From an uncultured Lachnospiraceae bacterium (GTDB lineage: Bacteria; Bacillota; Clostridia; Lachnospirales; Lachnospiraceae), in assembly GCA_947175055.1 (NCBI GenBank), contig CAMWLJ010000009.1:1-57214 (forward strand): a stretch of DNA of 57,214 bases, in the 5' to 3' direction. A model generated the notes under the pieces. The model searched no databases. It had not been told where the DNA came from and saw only the letters and a program-made list of their open reading frames with translations. The position numbers were made by a program, and so were the translations under genes. The first letter of the stretch is position 1, and each line of letters begins with the position of its first letter. Below, in pieces: positions 1-6,488 of this stretch.

Positions 1-42
1 TAATCGGATATGCCAGCTTTCATCCACAAAAAAATTCAAGAA

Positions 43-71
43 GTGACAAATTGTTCCCCATATGCTATAAT
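43..71 (+). promoter_or_regulatory. Promoter of the MazF-like gene
   Basis: GTGACA (43-48) and TATAAT (66-71) are separated by 17 bp, and TG sits one base before the -10 (extended -10). It lies about 20 bp upstream of the toxin start codon, so the toxin gene has its own promoter and need not be co-transcribed with an upstream antitoxin. Confidence 0.7.
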
Positions 72-92
72 GCGTAAAAACGGAGGTGTAAT

Positions 93-641
93 TTGACAAA
101 CGAAGAAAAACTATTATTAGGCAAAGCACAACGGATCAATTCATGGGATTCTAAAAAACTATTTTATTGTGTCGGGAAACGACATCAGCGAAACTGGACT
201 GTCAAAAGAGGTGAAGTATTTTTCGTTGATTTGGGAGAGAATGTTGGGAGCGAAGAAAACAAAATACGTCCTGTCGTTGTCATACAGTCTAATTCCTATA
301 ATATTTCTTCTCCAGTATTCACTTGTGCCATTATATCCACAAGTCCTGCAACAATACCTGACATCCAAATTCCTATTACTGGTACTTATCCTTACACTGA
401 TCCTAACGGAAATCCTGCAATCCTCTCAGGAACAATAGACTTAGGACAGATTAAGACCATCGGTAAAGAACGAATTATTTCTGCAAAAATTTGTAAACTG
501 TCTGCAGAAATGTCAGAACTGGACACAAAATTGCTGAATATTTTAGGCTTATCCTATATGGTAAAGAAAAAAGACAACATTATCAGTTCGTTAAACGGTA
601 AAATTGACTACTTGAAAAAACAACTGAAGGACAAGGCATAA
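93..641 (+). CDS. MazF/PemK-family toxin-like endoribonuclease
   Basis: The protein (182 aa) carries a PemK/MazF core from about residue 37 to 150: VKRGEVFFVDLG near the start, the KIRPVVVIQ strand, and a C-terminal DLGQIKTIGKERI segment typical of the fold. Family members are mRNA interferases, normally neutralised by a small antitoxin encoded just upstream. The start codon is TTG at 93, preceded by a good GGAGGTG site at 82-88. About 35 residues precede the core and a charged, probably coiled-coil tail (IDYLKKQLKD) follows it, making it longer than a typical 110-120 aa MazF. No antitoxin gene is visible between the promoter and the start; the partner could lie upstream of the window or the toxin may be solitary. 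Catalytic activity is inferred only from the fold. The AT-rich setting suggests transfer with the element at 1-3.3 kb. Confidence 0.8.
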   Translation: MTNEEKLLLGKAQRINSWDSKKLFYCVGKRHQRNWTVKRGEVFFVDLGENVGSEENKIRPVVVIQSNSYNISSPVFTCAIISTSPATIPDIQIPITGTYPYTDPNGNPAILSGTIDLGQIKTIGKERIISAKICKLSAEMSELDTKLLNILGLSYMVKKKDNIISSLNGKIDYLKKQLKDKA

Positions 642-646
642 AACAG

Positions 647-676
647 TTGACATTGCATATATTAAAGTGGTACACT
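647..676 (+). promoter_or_regulatory. Possible promoter of a small transcript
   Basis: A perfect TTGACA (647-652) is followed after 18 bp by TACACT (671-676), just after the toxin stop codon. It would drive a transcript of about 110 nt ending at the terminator at 764-792. The -10 is not ideal. Confidence 0.4.
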
Positions 677-681
677 TGTTT

Positions 682-792
682 TAAACAAAGGTACAGTTAT
701 GAATGGCTTGGCGGTCATTCGGATTTATTTATCAGTTATAATGGGTTTGGCGACTCATTGGAAACTCCCATCTTATGATGGGAGTATTTTTT
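682..792 (+). ncRNA. Candidate small RNA with two similar hairpin modules
   Basis: No open frame of note lies between the toxin gene and the terminator. The interval contains two near-copies of one motif, at 702-723 and 740-762: AATGG, then TTGGCG, then CATT and GGA, each able to form an AATG/CATT stem with a loop containing TTGGCG. A possible promoter precedes and an intrinsic terminator ends it. No known RNA family was recognised. It could be an independent sRNA or the 3' end of the toxin mRNA. Confidence 0.35.
764..792 (+). terminator. Rho-independent terminator
   Basis: ACTCCCATC (764-772) and GATGGGAGT (777-785) form a perfect 9-bp stem with a TTAT loop, followed by T6 (787-792). It ends plus-strand transcription from the toxin/sRNA region and touches the stop codon of the convergent gene. 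Confidence 0.85.
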
Positions 793-1387
793 ATGCACTG
801 ACATAGCTCACAGGTACACTTATAATTTCTGAACAGAGTTCTTTTCCTGCTATGTCACCATCTGAATAACTATTTGTCGTAACTTCAATCCCGCATTCTA
901 TTCCTTGCATATTTATATATGTAAAATCTATTGCGGATAATTGCTGCTCCCTCAACATCTCCATATATTCATCATATCTCTCTATTTCTCCCTGATCTCT
1001 AAAGTTTTCAATCATTTCTTTCATTTGATCCCTTACTTCCCATTCAGGCTTGATGGTATCAATTTCTCTCTTTTGCAGAGAACAAATTGTTTCAGCTACC
1101 TTGCAGTTATGCTTGATTGCAGCAGGCGATTGAGTCCTGTCTATTCCATACTTCTGATTTATGAACCTTTTACCTTTATCGGTAAAACAGTAGCTTTTAC
1201 AGCTTTCCACTTCTTTGTGTTTTGGATTTACATAGCTTACTTCTTTTATCAGATTATCTTTCATCATATTTTTAAGCCTTGTATCAGAAATATCAATCTT
1301 GTTTGCATCTATGCCTCTGATATTTCCTGCAGTTGCAAGTACCTTGAAGAATCGCTCATCTTTCGGATAAAATTTCTTAATGTGCAT
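791..1387 (-). CDS. Unrecognised element-borne protein with possible winged-helix and nuclease-like parts
   Basis: A 198-aa protein. The start chosen is the ATG at 1387, which has an ideal AGGGGGTGAT site; a longer frame to 1423 lacks one. The N-terminal ~90 residues (a KDERFFKVLATAGNIRG helix pair, then YCFTDKGKRFI) read like a winged-helix domain. The C-terminal part has AIDFTYINMQGIECGIEVTT, whose D..(~13)..ExT spacing recalls PD-(D/E)xK-like cores, such as those of plasmid/ICE replication-relaxation proteins. That resemblance is by eye only and weak. The low GC and the neighbours place it in the element at the left end of the window. No function is assigned. Confidence 0.6.
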   Translation of the reverse strand: MHIKKFYPKDERFFKVLATAGNIRGIDANKIDISDTRLKNMMKDNLIKEVSYVNPKHKEVESCKSYCFTDKGKRFINQKYGIDRTQSPAAIKHNCKVAETICSLQKREIDTIKPEWEVRDQMKEMIENFRDQGEIERYDEYMEMLREQQLSAIDFTYINMQGIECGIEVTTNSYSDGDIAGKELCSEIISVPVSYVSA

Positions 1388-1568
1388 GAAATCACCCCCT
1401 TTCGTTTCTGCAATTTTAGACAAAAATATTCTCTTCTAATCATTACGGGTATTCAGTTTGAAAATATTTTTAATGCCAACATTCCTGACTTATGATATAT
1501 TATTACTGTCGTTTTCTTCTTTGAGAAAATAATTTATAGGGAAATTCCCTTACAATAAAGAGGTTTGT

Positions 1569-2606
1569 ATGACAAAACAGGAAATTTTACGGGAACTTCA
1601 AGATATTAATATAGATGCTGCCAACTACATATACACCGAAAACTATGCTGCACTGAATTCACTTGTCAATTCTGTATTTAAGATAGGACTCGACAAAGAA
1701 GAGTGCTTTTATGATGTCCTAAGAGCCTTTAGACTGGCAAATATGCCTTTTTCTGTTGCAGGGTATAATTTTCTATGTGAAGACCTAAAAGATGAAATCT
1801 GGGGCAAATACGAGCCTCTTATCAACGACCTTGTTATCTACAATATGAGCCTTGATGAATTTCTTGCCTCCTTTGGCTTCGATAATGAGTACGATGCCCT
1901 AAATGCTTCAAATAATAAGCGAAAAATATACATAAATACAATCAAAAAGAGAATTGAACTTATTGAAGATTACACTGAAAAATATAAGAAACTCACAGCC
2001 TTGTATGATACTGCTAATATAACACAGATACACAGTTCTACCCATAAAGTAGATGCATTGCAAAACAGCTTCACAAAAGCAGTCGTAAATCTTGTCAAAG
2101 CGAGGGAAAAGTTTTATTACTATATCAATTATGATCTTGTGGGTTACGACACAGAAACCTTAAATAAAACCTTGAAACAAAAGAAAACCAATAAAGAACG
2201 TTTTGATATGCTGAGAGGGATTACCGACAATATATTTACAACACTTCAAAATGACAGCACTGTAGATTTTAGGGATTTCTTCATCATCAAAGATAACAGA
2301 AGAGTTACATTTACCTCATATCTGACAGCAAAAGGGCTAACAGGTAACTCATGGTTTGATTATAAGAAAGCAACTAAGAAGAAATTTGTAAAGGAAAGAC
2401 ATTTTTATTTACAGATGGCATTCTTTTTAGGCTTGCCAACCTCCAACGAAATAGAGAAGTTCCTGAATTTCAACGGATATACCATAAAAAGCCCATTTAA
2501 ACTGTTTCCAAATTCAGATATTTATGATTATGATGTGTGCAGATACATAGATGCAGGTATTGATTACAACTTAATCAATGTGATGCTTGGATATGAATTT
2601 ATATAA
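1569..2606 (+). CDS. Unrecognised element-borne protein
   Basis: A 345-aa, Lys/Asn/Tyr-rich soluble protein with no membrane segment. The start is the ATG at 1569 after an AAGAGG site. The middle (about 115-190) is charged and helical. The last ~60 residues read FFLGLPTSNEIEKFLN, FNGYTIKSPFKLFPN, then VCRYIDAGIDYNLINVML. I recall similar C-terminal helical repeats in uncharacterised Firmicutes mobile-element proteins but cannot name a family. The next gene starts 14 bp downstream on the same strand, so the two are probably one operon. A soluble protein paired with a membrane partner is compatible with a defence or signalling pair, but nothing in the sequence proves that. Confidence 0.6.
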   Translation: MTKQEILRELQDINIDAANYIYTENYAALNSLVNSVFKIGLDKEECFYDVLRAFRLANMPFSVAGYNFLCEDLKDEIWGKYEPLINDLVIYNMSLDEFLASFGFDNEYDALNASNNKRKIYINTIKKRIELIEDYTEKYKKLTALYDTANITQIHSSTHKVDALQNSFTKAVVNLVKAREKFYYYINYDLVGYDTETLNKTLKQKKTNKERFDMLRGITDNIFTTLQNDSTVDFRDFFIIKDNRRVTFTSYLTAKGLTGNSWFDYKKATKKKFVKERHFYLQMAFFLGLPTSNEIEKFLNFNGYTIKSPFKLFPNSDIYDYDVCRYIDAGIDYNLINVMLGYEFI

Positions 2607-2620
2607 AGGGGAAATTTATT

Positions 2621-3280
2621 ATGTTTGATTGGATGAAAAATCATAAAAAGCTAATTGCATTCACTATTTTTATGGTTATCTTTGGAGTACCCTTAATCAT
2701 ACATATTCTGTTTAAACTTCATCCTAATGTTGACTTCTTCGTTGCTGAATGGACTGCTGGTGAATTATTGAGTTATTATGGCTCAATCCTTGCTTTTTTA
2801 GGAACTGTCATATTAGGTGCATTATCCTTATACCAAAACCAGATAATCAAACAGGAATCAGATAAGAGGACTGCACTGCTTGAACAGCGGGAACATGAAA
2901 GCAATATGCCAAGATTAAAGTTAAGGTATAATGGCAGTCAAGGAAACCTACAAAAAATGCAATTAGAAATAGAAAATATTTCCGAAAATATCGCCAATGA
3001 TATTATACTATATGATGTGAAACTTCTTTCTGCAAACAAAGAGGTTTTATGGGATAAAAAATCAGCTATCCATCTTGATACACTTCAGGCAAATAATAAA
3101 ATTAGCATTTATTTAGGCAATCCTGCTTTATCTGAGAATAATTGCTGTTTCAAGATGAAGATGAAATGCAATGATAAATACGGTGATATACACTCATATA
3201 AAATATGGGCTTTTTGTAATACCATTTCATGTACACCGCACTTTCAAATTGAAGAAATCAAAGATACTGAAACTCCCTGA
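2621..3280 (+). CDS. Two-pass membrane protein, unrecognised, operon partner of the preceding gene
   Basis: A 219-aa protein. Two hydrophobic segments are evident at about 10-32 (KLIAFTIFMVIFGVPLIIHI) and 48-70 (LLSYYGSILAFLGTVILGAL). A short charged coiled coil (about 72-92) follows, then a beta-rich soluble domain to the C terminus. The coiled coil plus beta domain is probably cytoplasmic. The gene has a GGGGAAA ribosome site and follows its partner by 14 bp; its stop codon lies inside the terminator stem at 3270-3301. Similar architectures occur in uncharacterised Lachnospiraceae membrane proteins. No enzymatic motif is seen. Confidence 0.6.
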   Translation: MFDWMKNHKKLIAFTIFMVIFGVPLIIHILFKLHPNVDFFVAEWTAGELLSYYGSILAFLGTVILGALSLYQNQIIKQESDKRTALLEQREHESNMPRLKLRYNGSQGNLQKMQLEIENISENIANDIILYDVKLLSANKEVLWDKKSAIHLDTLQANNKISIYLGNPALSENNCCFKMKMKCNDKYGDIHSYKIWAFCNTISCTPHFQIEEIKDTETP

Positions 3281-3301
3281 ACCTTGCCATTCAGGGAGTT
3301 T
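3270..3301. terminator. Bidirectional hairpin between convergent genes
   Basis: AAACTCCCTGAA (3270-3281) and TTCAGGGAGTTT (3290-3301) form a perfect 12-bp stem with an 8-nt loop. It serves the plus-strand operon ending at 3280 and the minus-strand rlmD ending at 3307. The A-tract in one arm supplies U's on either strand, although there is no long T run outside the stem. Confidence 0.75.
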
Positions 3302-3306
3302 GCTAC

Positions 3307-5100
3307 TTACTCTTTATTTATCATACCAAAATATTCCAGTGCTTCTCTAATCATCCTCTCTTTCTCCTCTGGACAGTTAGGAACTTTGTTTCCCTCTGTT
3401 TTGGGTTTATTGAAGTTCTCGCCTACATCAAGACCACATTTTTTCTTGATTTGCGCTATGTACAGGTGTGATACTTTTGTTTGATAATGCTCCCATATAT
3501 AGTCTTTAATTTCCTGATAGGTCGCTGTGCCAATGCATTCCCGCTTATCTGCTTCATTTAGATCAATTTCTATCTCAATCTTAGTGGATTTGCCACTTGA
3601 TTTTTTACGCGACAAAAGGACGCACGTCTCCACATTCGCCGTCCAGGGAAACTGATCCACCGCCACGGCCTTCTTCACCTCATATCCTCTCTCCAGGAAC
3701 ACCTCCAGATCCCGCACCAGGCTCGTTGGCTTACAGGAGATATATAGCACATGCTCCACGCCGTACCGGATGATCTTGTCCAGCGCCTTCGGATGAATCC
3801 CGTCCCTGGGTGGATCCAAAATGATAAAATCGGGTTTTTCATCAATCGTATCGATCACCTTCAGTACATCTCCGGCAATAAATTCACAATTATGTAAACC
3901 ATTCAGCCCCGCATTCTTCTTGGCTGCCTCCACGGCCTCCCCCACGATCTCCACACCGATCACTTTCTTCGCCACCGGCGCCATAAGCTGGGCGATAGTA
4001 CCGGTTCCGCTGTACAGATCATATACGATCTTACGAGAATCTATCGAATCAATAAAATCTGCAATATAATCCCTGGCCGTCTGATACAGTACTTCCGCAC
4101 CACAGCTGTTTGTCTGGAAAAAGGAAAATACGGAAATCCTGAATCGTAATCCCAGCAGCTCTTCATAGAAATGATCCTGGCCGTAAAGTATCCTTGTCTC
4201 ATCACTCTGTATGATATCCGCGACTGCATCATTCCTGATGTGCAAGATACCGGCCACTCTTCCTTCCAGTTCCAGCGCCAGCAGTCTGTCCTTAAAACCA
4301 CATAAGATCTCATCCTCCGCTAGCTGCCTTGCAGTCATAGCATCTCTTGGTGCTCCGTCGGCCGTTTCTTTAGTCTCACCTGGCAAAGCATCCGCCCGTC
4401 CCTGTACCGTTCCTTCTCCCGGCATCTGCGTAGTCGTCACAAGCGCGATCAAGATCTCCCCTGTCTTCGATGCCTTACGCACAAGAAGATGCCGAAGATA
4501 GCCAATGTGACGCAGTCTGTGATAAAAGCTGACAGTTACACCCTGTTCTCTAAGCTGCGTAAAATATTCTTTCACGCAGCACAAGATCTGCCGATAATCC
4601 TCATCAATGATCTGGCAGCCGGTTACGGATACAATATCATAGAAACTGCCTCTCTTATGCATTCCCAACGCAAGCGGCCCATCCTTGATTTCATCCCCAA
4701 AGGAAAATTCCATCTTATTCCGGTATCCAAAACATACGGGACTCTCTTTTATCCCCTCAAACTGCCATGGTCCCTGCCTATCCAATACACTGTCCAACAG
4801 TTTCTTGACCTGCTCTTCCTTGATCTTCAGCTGTTCCTCATATGGCAGTGAGAGAAAGGTACAGCCACCGCAGCTTCCAAAATGCGGACAGGGACTGCCG
4901 CATTCCAGCGAAGAAGATTCCAGTACTTTCAGCAATCTACCCTCTGCCTTTCCTTTACGCACTTTATTCACGGCACACTGCACCCTCTGGCCCGGCAGTG
5001 CATTTTTCACCACACAGATGCCGTCTTCAGTTTCCACGATTCCTTTGTTCGGGAAATCTACCCGCTGTACGATTCCTTCTATGATCTGTCCCTTTTTCAT
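3307..5100 (-). CDS. rlmD: 23S rRNA (uracil-C5)-methyltransferase, RlmD/RumA family, with hybrid C terminus
   Basis: SAM-dependent m5U methyltransferase of 23S rRNA. An N-terminal TRAM domain is followed by a cysteine cluster for an Fe-S centre (CGSPCPHFGSCGGC). The catalytic domain has YDLYSGTGTIAQL (SAM loop), DPPRDGIHPKAL and the nucleophile Cys in YISCKPTSL. The start is placed at 5100, which has GGAGGAAGGC six bases upstream; the longer frame starts in a terminator. Residues up to CVLLSRKK (about 3605-3630) are GC-rich core sequence. The last ~95 residues, from SSGKSTKIEIEIDL to the end, are AT-rich and form an extra helical domain (TATYQEIKDYIWEHY, VSHLYIAQIKKKCGL) not needed for catalysis. 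The 3' end of rumA is a known insertion site for integrative elements; I infer that the tail was supplied by the element at 1-3.3 kb. Confidence 0.92.
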   Translation of the reverse strand: MKKGQIIEGIVQRVDFPNKGIVETEDGICVVKNALPGQRVQCAVNKVRKGKAEGRLLKVLESSSLECGSPCPHFGSCGGCTFLSLPYEEQLKIKEEQVKKLLDSVLDRQGPWQFEGIKESPVCFGYRNKMEFSFGDEIKDGPLALGMHKRGSFYDIVSVTGCQIIDEDYRQILCCVKEYFTQLREQGVTVSFYHRLRHIGYLRHLLVRKASKTGEILIALVTTTQMPGEGTVQGRADALPGETKETADGAPRDAMTARQLAEDEILCGFKDRLLALELEGRVAGILHIRNDAVADIIQSDETRILYGQDHFYEELLGLRFRISVFSFFQTNSCGAEVLYQTARDYIADFIDSIDSRKIVYDLYSGTGTIAQLMAPVAKKVIGVEIVGEAVEAAKKNAGLNGLHNCEFIAGDVLKVIDTIDEKPDFIILDPPRDGIHPKALDKIIRYGVEHVLYISCKPTSLVRDLEVFLERGYEVKKAVAVDQFPWTANVETCVLLSRKKSSGKSTKIEIEIDLNEADKRECIGTATYQEIKDYIWEHYQTKVSHLYIAQIKKKCGLDVGENFNKPKTEGNKVPNCPEEKERMIREALEYFGMINKE

Positions 5101-5134
5101 GCCTTCCTCCAATGTTTCCTTCACGCTGTTTTTC

Positions 5135-5166
5135 AAAAAAAGCGGGATGCTTTATACACCCCGCTT
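5135..5166 (-). terminator. Rho-independent terminator upstream of rlmD
   Basis: Read on the minus strand, AAGCGGGGTG and a TCCCGCT arm form a GC-rich stem followed by a run of seven T's (5135-5141). It stops transcripts coming from the membrane-protein gene side just before the rlmD ribosome site. Confidence 0.75.
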
Positions 5167-5335
5167 GTCATTCATTTACCCGTTGCAATTTTGAGATCAG
5201 CTGACCGTTCGGTACTCCCTGTTCCGGATTCCCGACAAACCAACTTACTTTAAGACTATTCTTCACGAAACAGGCAGTACAATACTGTGAAGATCTGCCC
5301 AAATCGTCACCAATGCTACACTTACACTTTATTCC

Positions 5336-5449
5336 CGCGAGCACCGAGCCAAGTGGCTGCTTGCAGACATTTGGCGACTACCGCGAGGGTCAAATACCCC
5401 GCTGCTCTGTAGCGCTGCAAATTTGATACCCCGTTGCTTGCAGCGGGGT
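5336..5449. repeat. Intergenic repeat-like sequence with ACCCCGCTGC hairpins
   Basis: The interval has ATACCCCGCTGC at 5396-5407 and a hairpin at 5428-5449 (ACCCCGTTGC / GCAGCGGGGT). The preceding block (GAGCACCGAGCCAAGTGG..., GCGAGGGTCAAATACCCC) resembles intergenic repeats I recall from other Lachnospiraceae genomes. A related hairpin occurs at 29930-29955. The hairpin lies 7 bases after the stop of the 95-aa gene and may act as its terminator. The rest of 5167-5455 shows no gene. Confidence 0.5.
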
Positions 5450-5455
5450 CTTTGA

Positions 5456-5743
5456 TTACTCTATGTCAGAGGTCGTAACATCCTCGTCTTCCTCATCCTC
5501 AAAGAAGTCATCGTCAAAGTCATCATCGAAATCATCCTCAAAATCTTCCAGATAATCCGGTTTGAAATAACGATACATCGCAAATGCGATCGCAGCAACT
5601 GCTACAACAGCACCAATGATCGCAAAGATCCACAATACTTTGTCACACTTCTTCTCCTCTTCTTTCTTCCTGCCCAGAAGTTCATTCACTCTGGCATTAT
5701 CCAATATATCATCCAATTTATTCAAAATCTCTGCCTTGCTCAT
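5456..5743 (-). CDS. Small single-pass membrane protein with acidic tail
   Basis: A 95-aa protein. Residues 1-32 are helical and charged. One transmembrane segment lies at about 37-58 (VLWIFAIIGAVVAVAAIAFA), followed by an extremely acidic tail (repeated EDDFDDDF, about 68-90). It resembles small proteins widespread in Lachnospiraceae (DUF4366-like), whose function is unknown to me. The ATG at 5743 has a GTGAGGGTT site. The asymmetric charge suggests the basic N side is cytoplasmic. It has its own unit: no gene lies within 170 bp upstream on that strand, and a hairpin follows directly. Confidence 0.75.
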   Translation of the reverse strand: MSKAEILNKLDDILDNARVNELLGRKKEEEKKCDKVLWIFAIIGAVVAVAAIAFAMYRYFKPDYLEDFEDDFDDDFDDDFFEDEEDEDVTTSDIE

Positions 5744-5914
5744 AGCATAACCCTCACTTTCTTTTTTCGTCTCCGATACCTTCCATTGAAGGTAAGAATC
5801 ATTAATATATAATATACCACTTCTTTTTTCTTTTTACTATAAAAATATGGAAATTTATCAAAATTTTAGTAGCAGACGCTTATATGAATAATGCAGGCTA
5901 AGCTGTTACAAATT

Positions 5915-6472
5915 TTATGACAGAAAAAGAGTGATCCCCGCCTCCATTGTCTCCGGATATACCAGTACCAGCTTTTGCTTTAAGAACGGGCTAAGTGCCT
6001 GTCTTAGCCTATCCCGGTCTGCTATCTGGTACAATTTTTCTCTGGCCGGTGTCAACAGAAGAATCAGTTTACTTCTGGCCTGAAACTTTTTCAGGTATTC
6101 CATGATCTCGATGACCGGCCGGCCATTCTCCTGCTCCTCCGCAATCTGTCCATTTCCGGTATTCATAGATTCTTCCGGCTCGTAAGTATCAAAGAAGGTG
6201 CCCATCTGCACATAGGCCGCCGCCACTGTCTCTGCACGGATATCTTGCCGTCCCCACAAGACCATGTTCAGGCGTACGTTCCGAAACACTTCGCTCTGCC
6301 TCTTGCAGGATGTTATGATATCCCCGCATAACTCCCGGGCCGTCTCCTTGTCAAACTCCCGGTCAACAACGATGGCCATCTCCAGAATGCCACCCCGGTA
6401 ATTGCCCTGTACATGCAGTACCCTCTCAATCTGATTATGCAGCTGTAAGTTCCTGACCGGCGTCAAAGACAT
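5915..6472 (-). CDS. Unrecognised protein next to pcrA
   Basis: A 185-aa protein without signal peptide or membrane segment. It has alternating hydrophobic strands and helices (ILEMAIVVDREF, LNMVLWGRQD, SKLILLLTPAREKL, QKLVLVYPE) that read like a Rossmann or von Willebrand A-type alpha/beta fold; no metal-binding DxSxS is obvious. It starts 16 bp after the pcrA stop codon, so it is almost certainly co-transcribed with the helicase. The stop falls in an AT-rich intergenic stretch. No function is assigned. Confidence 0.65.
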   Translation of the reverse strand: MSLTPVRNLQLHNQIERVLHVQGNYRGGILEMAIVVDREFDKETARELCGDIITSCKRQSEVFRNVRLNMVLWGRQDIRAETVAAAYVQMGTFFDTYEPEESMNTGNGQIAEEQENGRPVIEIMEYLKKFQARSKLILLLTPAREKLYQIADRDRLRQALSPFLKQKLVLVYPETMEAGITLFLS

Positions 6473-6488
6473 TGCCGCTGTTCTCCCT

